A DNA stretch of 50,260 bases from assembly GCA_017608295.1 (NCBI GenBank), contig JAFCGF010000012.1:1-50260 (forward strand), in the 5' to 3' direction. Every line of letters begins with the position of its first letter. Positions within the stretch are counted from its first letter, which is position 1. Shown here one piece after another: positions 8,264-16,805 of this stretch. This stretch comes from Candidatus Woesearchaeota archaeon (lineage in GTDB: Archaea > Nanoarchaeota > Nanoarchaeia > Woesearchaeales > JAGVZT01). Made by a program: the position numbers and the translations under genes. The notes under the pieces were generated by a model, which worked only from the letters and a program-made list of their open reading frames with translations, made no database searches and was not told the origin of the DNA.

Positions 8264-9043
8264 GTGTTTCATTCTGAAATACTGAATTCCGATTATGAGA
8301 TCTATATTTCTCTTCCATACAATTACGCCCATAAAGATACAACCTATCCTGCTCTATACTGCCTGGATGCGAATGTCGGATTTGGAATTACCGACAATGT
8401 GGTTCACATTTTGAGCACGCTCAACAAAGAAATCCCTGAAATGGTCGTAGTAGGAATCGCCTATCCCATAAAAGGCATAGAAGATTGGGCAGCCATGCGT
8501 GGCCGTGACTTCAAACCCACATCTCATCCCGAAAAAGACAAAGCGTGGCAGGATCGTTTACGCAAGGTCAGCAGCAGAGATGACATCATAGTGGAGTCGG
8601 GTGGTTCTGACCAGTTTTTGAGATTTATCAGTGAAGAGTTAATTCCCTTCATTGAAACAAACTACCGGGTTTCAAATGACAGGGCCATACTGGGTGTTTC
8701 TTTGAGCGGGTTATTTACCCTTTACGCACTCTTTCAGGAACCAGAAACATTTCAGCGATATTTTGCAGCCAGCCCCTCCATCAGCTGGGATGAACCCTTT
8801 ATGTACCAGCTGGAAAGCGAATTCGCCCTTGGACATGACGATCTTCCTGCCAGATTATACATGTGCGTAGGTGGACTGGAAAGCGAAACCTATAAAAACA
8901 ATATGCAAAAGATGGCTAAACTTTTGCGATCACGTAACTATCCCAATCTCGTTGTGGAGGCCGAAGTTTATGAGCATAAAACACATGGTTCCATCTGTCA
9001 GGCCTCTGTCATCAGAGCCTTGAAAATGCTGTATGAAGAGTGA
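8264..9043 (+). CDS. Alpha/beta-hydrolase esterase (Fes/IroE-like), lipoprotein with damaged 5' end
   Basis: The 259 residues counted from a GTG codon form a putative-esterase fold (Pfam Esterase). Features are YEIYISLPYNY, DTTYPALYCLDAN, ELIPFIETNYRV and the nucleophile elbow GVSLSGLF with Ser about residue 146. The general acid region is DLPARLYMCVGGLE and a late His lies in KTHGSICQASV. It would hydrolyse an ester or thioester, possibly outside the cell. The same frame continues upstream without a stop to 8129 and encodes a lipoprotein signal (GIAAILLLASC, Cys codon 8186-8188) plus linker, so GTG 8264 is not the natural start. No ATG, GTG or TTG is found in frame between the upstream stop (8126-8128) and the lipobox. 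An ATG at 8134 is out of frame. A 5' frameshift or truncation is likely. Confidence 0.75.
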   Translation: MFHSEILNSDYEIYISLPYNYAHKDTTYPALYCLDANVGFGITDNVVHILSTLNKEIPEMVVVGIAYPIKGIEDWAAMRGRDFKPTSHPEKDKAWQDRLRKVSSRDDIIVESGGSDQFLRFISEELIPFIETNYRVSNDRAILGVSLSGLFTLYALFQEPETFQRYFAASPSISWDEPFMYQLESEFALGHDDLPARLYMCVGGLESETYKNNMQKMAKLLRSRNYPNLVVEAEVYEHKTHGSICQASVIRALKMLYEE

Positions 9044-9092
9044 TCTCAGTTGACGGATAATCATATCTATATAATTGTATTCCAACGAGTTG

Positions 9093-9124
9093 TTTGCAAA
9101 AAGCTCTTTTTTTTAGTATCTTTG
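9093..9124 (+). promoter_or_regulatory. Bacteroidota-type promoter
   Basis: TTTG (9093-9096), a 20-base spacer and TATCTTTG (9117-9124) match the TTTG/TAnnTTTG consensus exactly. The expected start of transcription is near 9131. That makes ATG 9174 a better start than ATG 9144 for the following gene. Confidence 0.7.
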
Positions 9125-9173
9125 GAAGGAAGGATAATCCTTCATGAAGCAGTATTCAATAAAACCACAGAAC

Positions 9174-9902
9174 ATGAAAAGAGAAATTGCAATCAGATTC
9201 ATTTTCATCTGTGCATTAATAGGTTTCGTTGCAAACGGGAACCTAATTGCACAGGTTGAAACCGTCGGGCCGGGAAATACCGCTGCTACCAAATCTTTTA
9301 TCGCTACAAATTCAGATCATGATACAGCTATGGTTGTCCTGGACAATGGAAACGTAGGTATTGGCAAAACAAACCCATCGAATTTGTTAGATGTTAATGG
9401 TACGGTTGGTGCGACTAAGATCAATACCGGCCTGGGGAACAATGAACTCTATGACATGAATCAGGATGTAACTACCACCAGCACCCCGACATTCAACAAT
9501 TTGACATTAACGGGTGGACTTACCACCGGCGAAAGTGCTTCGGGCAACACCATTAAATTCGGAAAGAAATGGTCTTTTATGACTGACATCAATCCTATCG
9601 TTACCTGCTATTCCGGGTATTTCTGGTGGGATTACTCAACCAGACAGGTGAAATTTACCGAAACAAATGCAGGTAATAATTATGCACGGTTTTCGGGCAT
9701 GAAAAATGAAGGTAGCGGCCCTGTATTGTTTGATGGAATTGCAAACTCCGAAGGGACTTCAACCGTTGCCACATTGAATGTAAACCTTGAATACGTAAGT
9801 GTTGAAATAACGTCAGAAATTCCAAATGGCGGATACATACACTTATATTGCATCTATTCAAATGAGACGTTCACAGCACATTATTGGTTCAGATTCCAAT
9901 AG
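9174..9902 (+). CDS. Secreted tail-fibre-like protein, unknown function
   Basis: The 242-residue protein has a signal peptide (1-26, ending GNLIAQ). The mature part begins with a phage-tail-like repeat region (DNGNVGIGKTNPSNLLDVNGTV, then TPTFNNLTLTGGLTTGESASG), as seen in many Bacteroidota surface proteins that resemble tail-fibre heads. A beta-rich C-terminal half of unknown type follows (WSFMTDI, YFWWDYSTRQ, YIHLYCIYSNE). I chose ATG 9174 over the in-frame ATG 9144 because the shorter start gives a clean signal peptide and a normal leader from the promoter. No chaperone (Peptidase S74) domain or sorting tail is present, so its surface role is uncertain. Confidence 0.7.
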   Translation: MKREIAIRFIFICALIGFVANGNLIAQVETVGPGNTAATKSFIATNSDHDTAMVVLDNGNVGIGKTNPSNLLDVNGTVGATKINTGLGNNELYDMNQDVTTTSTPTFNNLTLTGGLTTGESASGNTIKFGKKWSFMTDINPIVTCYSGYFWWDYSTRQVKFTETNAGNNYARFSGMKNEGSGPVLFDGIANSEGTSTVATLNVNLEYVSVEITSEIPNGGYIHLYCIYSNETFTAHYWFRFQ

Positions 9903-9954
9903 TGAATACCTAACTAACAGGAAATCCTTTGAAGATTTCTTATTCAACAGTGTT

Positions 9955-10031
9955 ACACGAAGTTCCACGAAGGTAACACAAAGTTCCACAGAGGAATTTC
10001 TTCGTGTGGCTTCGTGTCGTCTTCGTGGTTC
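9955..10031. repeat. CACGAAG-type palindromic repeat cluster
   Basis: Two CACGAAG units on the left (9955-9972, separated by TTC) face three CTTCGTG units on the right (9989-10027), so the stretch can fold into a long imperfect hairpin. Such ACACGAAGTTCCACGAAGG-like intergenic elements resemble REP elements. Here it separates the tail-like gene (+) from the converging PKD gene (-) and may also act as a terminator. Confidence 0.6.
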
Positions 10032-10065
10032 TATGTGAAATAATTTTACCTAACTCAAGACCCGA

Positions 10066-11337
10066 TCATTCCTTTATAAACTTCCGGTTTAGATTTAAAC
10101 CCTGGTCATTTGTGATCCTGAGGATGTAGATTCCTTCTGACAGTGCTGAAACATCGATTTGAATAGCTTCGTTTGGTTTAAAATGTTTTGCGTTGAATTC
10201 CAATATCTTTTGACCAGCGTGGTTATATATTGTAATGAAACCATTCCTCAAAACATTGTCTCTGACGATCACATTCAATCGATCAATTACAGGATTAGGA
10301 TAGACTATGAGTTCCTGGTCCGCTCTTTTAGTCTCATCCTGGCTGGTGCAGATAATCACGGTAATATAGTCTTGTTTCTGTAGTGTATTGGTACTTGTCC
10401 CGTTGCTAACCTCCAGGGTGACATCAAATACGCCAGGAGTATAATAAGTTACTACCGGATTCTGCTCCGTGGATGTTGCGGGTATACCCTCTTCGAAGGT
10501 CCATGACCAGGAGGTCGGCGATCCGGAGGACAGATCCGTAAAAGTCACATCGTGTCCTTCACAAACCAAGGTTGTATCTGCCGTGAAATCTGCGGTGACG
10601 CCGGGAGGGGGAGCGGTGGCAATCGAACCGGTCCAAGTAATAACAGAGCCTACTTCAGTATTTGTTCCTGTAGAAAGGTCGATTGTCCATAGTTGGTTAT
10701 CAAATGTAAAGGCGTTGTATGAGACCATATACATGGTCTGATTCTCCGGACAAAAATCGAGACCATGATGTGGGAGGGCCGAGCATGCATAGGTCAGATT
10801 TCCCACATAGGTACCCGCGCCACTGGTCTTGTCGATCTTATAGAACTTTCTGACAAGATAGATGGCATACATCTGTCCCGAATCGTCGAATGCGATGCCA
10901 ACTACGCCACTTTCATCACTGTTGGTCCCCACCAGGGTAATGGTTGCGTTGCTTACATCCAGGGTGAAAAAGGATGAGGTATTACCATCTGTACTGGCAA
11001 CATACATGGTACCATCGGTCGGATCCATCGCCATCCCCGACCAGAATTCACTCCCCGGAGGGGTAACCATTCCGATATAGATAGCGCTTGCATTGGACGT
11101 ATCTATTTGATAAAGCCCGTTATCAGTTCCACTGATACCATACAATATGTTATCCGGTCCAAAATCGGCAGCTCCCAGTTGAGTGAGCCCCGTACCGATC
11201 AGGGTCGAGTTGGCCGGATTAGCCAGTTCGATATAATTCAGATTCCCTGACAGAAATTCAGGAGTATAGGCAAACTGGCTGAATGACTGTACCGGGATGA
11301 TCAAAGTGATCAGCAGGATGGTGATAAGGTTTTTCAT
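10066..11337 (-). CDS. Secreted beta-propeller/PKD protein with T9SS type A sorting tail
   Basis: The 423-residue protein has a signal peptide (about 1-20, ending SFSQ). An N-terminal beta-propeller-like region of about 220 residues has repeated strands with DxxNxLYGISG, GMAMDPTDGTMYV, GIAFDDSGQMYAI and GLDFCPENQTMYMV, which are NHL/TolB-like blades. A PKD domain (about 245-330; DVTFTDLSSG, SWSWTFEEG, GVFDVTLEVSNG) follows. The C-terminus is a T9SS type A sorting domain (IVYPNPVIDRLNV, GIYILRITNDQG, ending RKFIKE). It should cross the outer membrane by T9SS and be anchored at the surface. No enzymatic motif is visible; binding or adhesion is likely. Confidence 0.85.
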   Translation of the reverse strand: MKNLITILLITLIIPVQSFSQFAYTPEFLSGNLNYIELANPANSTLIGTGLTQLGAADFGPDNILYGISGTDNGLYQIDTSNASAIYIGMVTPPGSEFWSGMAMDPTDGTMYVASTDGNTSSFFTLDVSNATITLVGTNSDESGVVGIAFDDSGQMYAIYLVRKFYKIDKTSGAGTYVGNLTYACSALPHHGLDFCPENQTMYMVSYNAFTFDNQLWTIDLSTGTNTEVGSVITWTGSIATAPPPGVTADFTADTTLVCEGHDVTFTDLSSGSPTSWSWTFEEGIPATSTEQNPVVTYYTPGVFDVTLEVSNGTSTNTLQKQDYITVIICTSQDETKRADQELIVYPNPVIDRLNVIVRDNVLRNGFITIYNHAGQKILEFNAKHFKPNEAIQIDVSALSEGIYILRITNDQGLNLNRKFIKE

Positions 11338-11451
11338 GTGATTGATTTTTAATTGTTGATAATGGGATTAAATGTGGGATTACTTTCTTCAATTTCTGTT
11401 TATTTGACGTAATATCCTGTAAAAGTACATTTTAAATCTTATTCGGTTGCA

Positions 11452-11482
11452 TTGCATGGTTTCCATCGAAGAAGTACTTTTG
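11452..11482 (+). promoter_or_regulatory. Promoter of the first GH2 gene
   Basis: TTG (11452-11454), a 20-base spacer and TACTTTTG (11475-11482) match TTG/TAnnTTTG; the start codon is 28 bases further on. Confidence 0.65.
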
Positions 11483-11510
11483 TTGTTACACAACATTTAA
11501 ACATTGCTAA

Positions 11511-13589
11511 ATGAGAAAAACAACTTTCTGGAATGGATTGCTGCGGATGATCTTTCTGATCCCCTTTTTAGCAGGTTTCACAATCAATTGTGAAGCACAG
11601 GTCAGGGAAGTTATCAATATCAATGATGACTGGAAATTTCTTTTTGGTGAAATGGAGATTGAACAGATCCGCTCCGGCAATCTTTCGTGGCAGGAAGTGA
11701 AAATACCCCAAACATGGAATGACCGGGACATTCAATCGGGAGAAAAGGTCACCTATGGTACTGCCTGGTATCAACGAGATCTGGAGATTAACCAGGAGAT
11801 TACTGCCCGGCAATATTTTCTCAAATTCGACGGAGTTGGACAGCTTGCTGAACTTTTTATCAATGGCCAGTTTGTGGGTGATCACCTGGGAAGTTATTCC
11901 GCTTTTGTTTTTAATATCACCGGTTTTCTCAAAGTAGACACGGTCAATTCAATCCTGGTGAGGGTAAATAACGAATTAACCGCATCCTATCCCAAAGACA
12001 ACTTTCTATTTGGGATCTATGGAGGGATCTACCGGGATGTTTCACTAATCATCACGAATAACATTCATATCGGGCTTACCGATCATGTATCTTACGGTGT
12101 ATATATCCATCCTGAAGAGGTCAGCCGGGAGAAAGCGGTATTGAAGCTCGTGACCTTCTTAAAAAATGACGGCTTGGCGAAACAACCGGTTACACTGGTT
12201 AACCGGCTGACATCCGGTGATTCAAAACTCGTTGCAGAGAGCATTATGGAAGAGGTGCTCTTCCCGGGAGGGCTGGTTCCTGTTGTTTCTTACCTCCATG
12301 TAAAAGAGCCCCATCTGTGGAATGGCAGGATTGATCCTTACCTCTACCAATTGGAAACCGAGGTGCTGCAAAACGGGATCGTACAGGATAACCTGGTCCA
12401 ATGGACCGGGATACGGTATTTTTGGATTGATCCGGAGAAAGGATTTATGTTGAATGGAAAACCCTACAGGTTGTATGGGGTATGCAGGCACCAGGAATGG
12501 CAGGACCTGGGGAATGCGCTCCTTCCGGAACATCATAAAAAAGACATGGAATTAATTGATGAACTGGGGGCCACTTCGATTCGGCTGGCACATTATCAGC
12601 AGGCGGAATATATATATACCCTGGCCGATTCGATGGGGATCCTGGTATGGGCTGAAATCCCATTTGTGAATGGGTACAGGGAAGGTGCCGACGGCAATGC
12701 AATCCAGCAACTGACAGAGTTGATCAAGCAAAATTTCAACCATCCCTCTATTTTCGTCTGGGGCCTTCACAACGAGGTGATCAAAGGAAAAACGATCCGG
12801 CAACCGGTCAACCTAACCAGGGAACTGCATAACCTGGCAAAAGAACTTGACCCTTCCAGGTATACAGTAGGTGTGAGTAACATCTGGTGGGTCTTCGACC
12901 ATCCGATCCATGAACTGGCCGACCTGCAGGGCTTCAATCAATATAGCGGCTGGTATGGCGGAAGGCCTGAAGAATTGGGTAAATGGATCAGGAATTATCA
13001 TAAAGCGAAACCGGATATACGAATTTCTGTCTCCGAATACGGTGCCGGAGGAAATATCGCTCACCAGACCGATGACAATAGGGTTGTCCCGGACCCAAAA
13101 GGACAATTTTTTCCGGAAAACTATCAGACCTATTATCATGAAGCCACATTTGCAGCCATCGATACATCCCCTTTCATCTGGGCATCTTATGTGTGGAACA
13201 TGTTTGATTTTTCGGTGCCTGAGTGGGACCGGGGCGGGATCAAAGGGAGAAACCATAAAGGGCTGGTCACGTATGACAGAAAAACCAGGAAGGATGCCTT
13301 TTACTGGTACAAGGCAAACTGGTCGGATGAACCGGTATTATATCTTACAGGACGAAGAAATAACATACAGGATACAGATACCTGCCGTTTCAAGGCCTAT
13401 TGCAATTTCGGCATTCCGGAACTGTTTATCAATGAGGAACCTTATGGCAAAATGGAGCCGGGGATCAATGCTGTGCAATTCGTCAGCCAGGATATTATTC
13501 TTAAGCCGGGGCAATATAAAGTTGAGGTTAGGGCGACCCGGGATAACAAGGTATTTTCATCCGGGTATGCGGTTCAGATACTAGAATAA
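11511..13589 (+). CDS. Glycoside hydrolase family 2 enzyme (beta-galactosidase/beta-glucuronidase type)
   Basis: The 692-residue exported glycosidase has a signal peptide (1-29, ending NCEAQ), the GH2 jelly-roll sugar-binding domain (about 30-200; YGTAWYQRDLEI, LFINGQFVGDHLGSY), an immunoglobulin-like domain, then the TIM barrel from about 310. The acid/base is Glu422 in WGLHNEV and the nucleophile Glu509 in ISVSEYGAGG. A short beta domain closes the protein. GH2 enzymes retain configuration and cleave terminal beta-galactosides, glucuronides or mannosides; specificity cannot be read here. Length is below that of LacZ and close to that of small GH2 enzymes. It has its own promoter and no SusC/SusD pair nearby. 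Confidence 0.88.
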   Translation: MRKTTFWNGLLRMIFLIPFLAGFTINCEAQVREVININDDWKFLFGEMEIEQIRSGNLSWQEVKIPQTWNDRDIQSGEKVTYGTAWYQRDLEINQEITARQYFLKFDGVGQLAELFINGQFVGDHLGSYSAFVFNITGFLKVDTVNSILVRVNNELTASYPKDNFLFGIYGGIYRDVSLIITNNIHIGLTDHVSYGVYIHPEEVSREKAVLKLVTFLKNDGLAKQPVTLVNRLTSGDSKLVAESIMEEVLFPGGLVPVVSYLHVKEPHLWNGRIDPYLYQLETEVLQNGIVQDNLVQWTGIRYFWIDPEKGFMLNGKPYRLYGVCRHQEWQDLGNALLPEHHKKDMELIDELGATSIRLAHYQQAEYIYTLADSMGILVWAEIPFVNGYREGADGNAIQQLTELIKQNFNHPSIFVWGLHNEVIKGKTIRQPVNLTRELHNLAKELDPSRYTVGVSNIWWVFDHPIHELADLQGFNQYSGWYGGRPEELGKWIRNYHKAKPDIRISVSEYGAGGNIAHQTDDNRVVPDPKGQFFPENYQTYYHEATFAAIDTSPFIWASYVWNMFDFSVPEWDRGGIKGRNHKGLVTYDRKTRKDAFYWYKANWSDEPVLYLTGRRNNIQDTDTCRFKAYCNFGIPELFINEEPYGKMEPGINAVQFVSQDIILKPGQYKVEVRATRDNKVFSSGYAVQILE

Positions 13590-13607
13590 GGAGGACGGAA
13601 GGTTTCG

Positions 13608-13641
13608 ATCGTAGGGGCGAGGCATGCCTCGCCCTTACGAT
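13608..13641. repeat. Palindromic element with GGGGCGAGGCATGCCTCGCCC core
   Basis: Arms 13608-13624 and 13625-13641 are inverted repeats of 17 bases with a single mismatch, centred on GGCATGCC. It looks like a REP-type mobile palindrome and differs in sequence from the family near 45 kb. It lies 19 bases after the GH2 stop codon and could also stop transcription. Confidence 0.75.
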
Positions 13642-13645
13642 TTTG

Positions 13646-13653
13646 TATCTTTG
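13646..13653 (+). promoter_or_regulatory. Possible -7 element
   Basis: TATCTTTG fits TAnnTTTG and lies 23 bases before the next start codon. The expected -33 TTG is missing and its place is taken by the palindrome, so an insertion may have altered the promoter. Confidence 0.35.
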
Positions 13654-13676
13654 ATAATCCAAAGATCATGTAGCAT

Positions 13677-15116
13677 ATGGAACGAGATATTCTCAGCGCC
13701 AATCGAAAAGCATTAAGCATCAACCTGGACCCATCGATCTATGGCACCGTTGCCGAGATTGGCGGGGGGCAGGAGGTGGCGCGACAGTTCTTCCAGGCAG
13801 GAGGCGCTTCAGGAACCGTTGCAAAATCGATCTCTGCCTATGATAAATTGTTCAGCGACAGGCTTTACAATAAGAATAAACCCGGCAAATACGTATCCGA
13901 AGGCAGGTTATGCAAAATGCTGGATACCGAGTACAACGACCTTGTCGGCGTGCTTGAGGAAAAGCGGGAGATCCCTACAAAATACTTTGCCTTTGCCAAT
14001 ACGGTGGCCACCCTGAATTTCCGGAAGGACAATTACAGCCATGGCTGGATGGGAGTGCGGTTTCAGCACGATCCGGGTGCAGACCCAAATGAAGTGTTAG
14101 TTCATGTGAACCTGCTTGAGCAGGATACCCTGCTCCAGCAGCAAACCCTGGGCATCCTGGGCGTCAACCTGATCTATGCCTGCTACCATTTTTCAAAACA
14201 TCCTGTCGACTTCATCCTCTCCCTGATGGACAACATCTCGCGAGACCGTATCGAGATCACCATGATGAGGATGCATGGGCCGGATCTTGACTATGTTGAC
14301 AATCGATTGCTGGGCGTTCAGTTGGTGAAGAACGGCATGACATCAGCAATGATGTTTGACCGGTATGGAAAAGTCCAGCAACCTGCGGATATGCTTTATA
14401 AGAAAAACGTGCTGCTCTTCAGAGGGGCTTTCAGGCCCATACACAAAGTGGGATTCGACATGCTGAAATCCAGTTACCGTCTCTTCAAGCGGGATGAAGA
14501 TTATGACCGGGATAATACACTTTCTCTTTGCGAAATTTCGGTCAATAACCTGCTGAGAAAAGGGGAGATCGATGAGCGTGATTTCCTGGAACGGGTTGAC
14601 CTCCTGAACGGGATGGGACAACATGTAATGATCTCCACATTCCAGGAGTACTTCAGGCTGGTGAGTTATTTTTCCCAGTTTACTATCAAAAACCTTCGGA
14701 TCGTGATCGGGATCCCTACCTTCATCAGGGTGATCAACGAGAAATATTATACCAATCTCAAAGGAGGGATCCTGGAAGCATTTGGTAAAATCTTCGTCGA
14801 CAATGTAAAGGTTTATGTTTATCCTACCATCGCAGCGGTTTCAATCGATACCCGGGAAGCGGTCGGAGACCTCCTAACATCGAAAGATATCCGCCTGCCG
14901 GAAGACCATGAAGACCTGTATCATTACCTGTTCAAAAACAGAAAGATCCTGGACATCACGAATGTCAAGAAAGAGTGGTTGTACATCAACTCTGCCAATG
15001 TGTTGCGTATGATCCGCGAGGGTGAACCCGGTTGGGAGGAGATGGTCCCAAATTATATTGAGAAGGAGATCAAGGAGAAGGGATTGTTTGGGTATCAGGG
15101 GGAAGAGGGGAAATAA
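13677..15116 (+). CDS. Conserved Bacteroidota protein of unknown function
   Basis: The 479-residue protein has no signal peptide or membrane segment. It resembles a conserved cytoplasmic family of Bacteroidota, from memory sometimes labelled as a nicotinate/nicotinamide nucleotide adenylyltransferase without clear support. Recognisable blocks are LDPSIYGTVAEIGGGQEVARQFF near the start, GASGTVAKSISAYDK, NYSHGWMGVRFQHDP and MMRMHGPDLDYVDNRLL. I see no canonical nucleotidyltransferase motif (GxFxPxHxGH), so I do not assign an activity. The glycine-rich VAEIGGGQE might bind a nucleotide. It is flanked by a palindrome upstream and an AATCG-type repeat downstream and is probably monocistronic. Confidence 0.75.
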   Translation: MERDILSANRKALSINLDPSIYGTVAEIGGGQEVARQFFQAGGASGTVAKSISAYDKLFSDRLYNKNKPGKYVSEGRLCKMLDTEYNDLVGVLEEKREIPTKYFAFANTVATLNFRKDNYSHGWMGVRFQHDPGADPNEVLVHVNLLEQDTLLQQQTLGILGVNLIYACYHFSKHPVDFILSLMDNISRDRIEITMMRMHGPDLDYVDNRLLGVQLVKNGMTSAMMFDRYGKVQQPADMLYKKNVLLFRGAFRPIHKVGFDMLKSSYRLFKRDEDYDRDNTLSLCEISVNNLLRKGEIDERDFLERVDLLNGMGQHVMISTFQEYFRLVSYFSQFTIKNLRIVIGIPTFIRVINEKYYTNLKGGILEAFGKIFVDNVKVYVYPTIAAVSIDTREAVGDLLTSKDIRLPEDHEDLYHYLFKNRKILDITNVKKEWLYINSANVLRMIREGEPGWEEMVPNYIEKEIKEKGLFGYQGEEGK

Positions 15117-15171
15117 GATTGGGCGATTGTCGATTGGGCGATGTTTGATTTGACGATGTGCGATTGCCGGG
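15117..15171. repeat. Short GATTGGGCGAT-type repeats
   Basis: The intergenic stretch repeats GATTGGGCGAT, TCGATTGGGCGATG and GACGATGTGCGATTG. Related AATCG-rich stretches occur at 18812-18856, 29441-29502 and 30035-30075, always between genes, so this is a dispersed low-complexity repeat family. Confidence 0.55.
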
Positions 15172-15218
15172 AGCCTTTCTATTCTTAACTTTTCTATTTT
15201 TACATTTTTAAAACAAGA

Positions 15219-16778
15219 ATGATGAAAAGCGTGCACAAAATGATTCTGTTTATTGCCATTTTCTTTCCAATGGTTTTGATGATAGCAGGGTGTTCGAGCC
15301 AGAAAGAGGATGAAAACAAACCAAATATTCTTTTCATTGCTGTTGACGACCTTCGTCCTGAGCTGGAATGCTATGGTGCAGAACATGCCATCAGTCCCAA
15401 TATTGACAGACTGGTCGAAAACGGGATCATGTTTACCAATGCTTATTGCCAGTCTGCCGTTTGCAATCCTTCACGGGCAAGCCTGATGACGGGATTGAGA
15501 CCCAATTCTACCAGAGTATGGGATCTATGGACCGATTTCCGTGAAACCATTCCTGATGTTGTTACGCTGCCACAGTACTTTAAAAAGAATGGTTACCACA
15601 CAGCAGCTGTTGGAAAGATCTATCACAACACCCTGCCCGACTCTTTGTCGTGGAGTGAAAAAAAGCTGCACATCAAAGGTCATCCGTTCGATCCTGATGC
15701 CGAATATATTGGCGAAGAAGCACTTGAATACCTGGTAAAGCATAAACAGGAGATCATTGATGCCGGAAAACAGGAGAGGTTTATCGACAGGATCGGAGAG
15801 TGGTACCTGAAAGCTTATGCCACAGAATGTAAGGATGCACCCGACAATGCCTATTACGATGGAGCACAAACTGATTTGGCGCTTGAAAAACTAGAAGCGC
15901 TTTCCGAAAAAGACCAGCCGTTCTTCTTTGCTATCGGCTATTACCGCCCCCATCTGCCTTTCAATGCCCCGAAAAAGTACTGGGATCTGTATGACCGGGA
16001 AAAGATACCCATGGCTGAAAATGATTTTATACCTGAAGGCGCTCCACCTATGGCCATCAACAACCTTCGGGAGCTACGGAGTTATGAGGACTTTAAAACA
16101 CAGCCTCATCCGCTTGATGCCGGTCTGACCGAAGAACAGGCCAGGCAGCTTAAACACGGTTACCTGGCTTCGGTAAGTTATGTAGATGCACAGATTGGCC
16201 GGCTCATGGACAAACTTGAAAAGCTGGGCATCCTTGACAATACCATTGTGGTCCTGTGGGGAGACCATGGCTGGAAACTGGGAGAACATGGAAGCTGGTG
16301 CAAAATGACCAATTACACCATCGACACCCGTGTGCCTTTGATATTCAGCACTCCCAGGTTGCATAAAAACCCTGTTGTGAGTGATCAGCTGGTGGAATTT
16401 GTGGATATCTATCCCACATTATGTGAATTGGCTGGATTGGAAACTCCCGGAAATCTGGAAGGCATCAGTACTGTGCCCTTGATTACGGAACCGGGGAAAC
16501 CGTTGAAAAAAGCGGTCTTCAGCCAGTTTCTGCGAAACCGGATCTGGCTGGCCCCCGATGGCATCGCTTACCATGGATATGCCATCCGAACACATGATTA
16601 TCTTTATGTGGAATGGGAAAAAGAAGAGACCGGTGAACTGGCAGCAAACGAATTATACGACCTGAAGGATGATCCGATGGAGAATAAAAATGTAGTTTCC
16701 GATCCGGTATATGCAGAGGTTGTGAAAGAGATGGCACAGATGCTAGAAGTGGGATGGAGAGCAGCCCTGATGGATTAA
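15219..16778 (+). CDS. S1-family sulfatase lipoprotein (iduronate-2-sulfatase-like)
   Basis: The 519-residue type I sulfatase has a lipoprotein signal (lipobox MIAGC, Cys about residue 25). The N-terminal metal ligands lie in ILFIAVDDLRPEL. The formylglycine site is CNPSRASLMTG with Cys82 (CxPSR). The active-site block VGKIYH and the later WGDHGWKLGEHG supply further ligands. The DDLRPELECYG and GDHGWKLGEHGSWCK signatures resemble the iduronate-2-sulfatase branch. It would remove sulfate from a glycan in the periplasm or at the cell surface and needs a formylglycine-generating or anaerobic maturase enzyme, which is not in this window. It stands alone between two repeats. Confidence 0.88.
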   Translation: MMKSVHKMILFIAIFFPMVLMIAGCSSQKEDENKPNILFIAVDDLRPELECYGAEHAISPNIDRLVENGIMFTNAYCQSAVCNPSRASLMTGLRPNSTRVWDLWTDFRETIPDVVTLPQYFKKNGYHTAAVGKIYHNTLPDSLSWSEKKLHIKGHPFDPDAEYIGEEALEYLVKHKQEIIDAGKQERFIDRIGEWYLKAYATECKDAPDNAYYDGAQTDLALEKLEALSEKDQPFFFAIGYYRPHLPFNAPKKYWDLYDREKIPMAENDFIPEGAPPMAINNLRELRSYEDFKTQPHPLDAGLTEEQARQLKHGYLASVSYVDAQIGRLMDKLEKLGILDNTIVVLWGDHGWKLGEHGSWCKMTNYTIDTRVPLIFSTPRLHKNPVVSDQLVEFVDIYPTLCELAGLETPGNLEGISTVPLITEPGKPLKKAVFSQFLRNRIWLAPDGIAYHGYAIRTHDYLYVEWEKEETGELAANELYDLKDDPMENKNVVSDPVYAEVVKEMAQMLEVGWRAALMD

Positions 16779-16805
16779 GTTGAAGAGATAATCATCCTCT
16801 ATCTA

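Noticed and set aside
12910..13584. Plus-strand open frame of 224 codons inside the first GH2 gene
   Set aside because: It is the +1 frame of the GH2 coding sequence, whose catalytic motifs are in the other frame.
11511..13589. A full polysaccharide utilisation locus around the first GH2 gene
   Set aside because: No SusC/SusD pair, regulator or second glycosidase is adjacent; the later sulfatase at 15219 is separated by an unrelated gene and repeats.
13677..15116. Nicotinate-nucleotide adenylyltransferase label for this protein
   Set aside because: The nucleotidyltransferase motifs are not visible in the sequence; a recalled database label is not enough to assign an activity.
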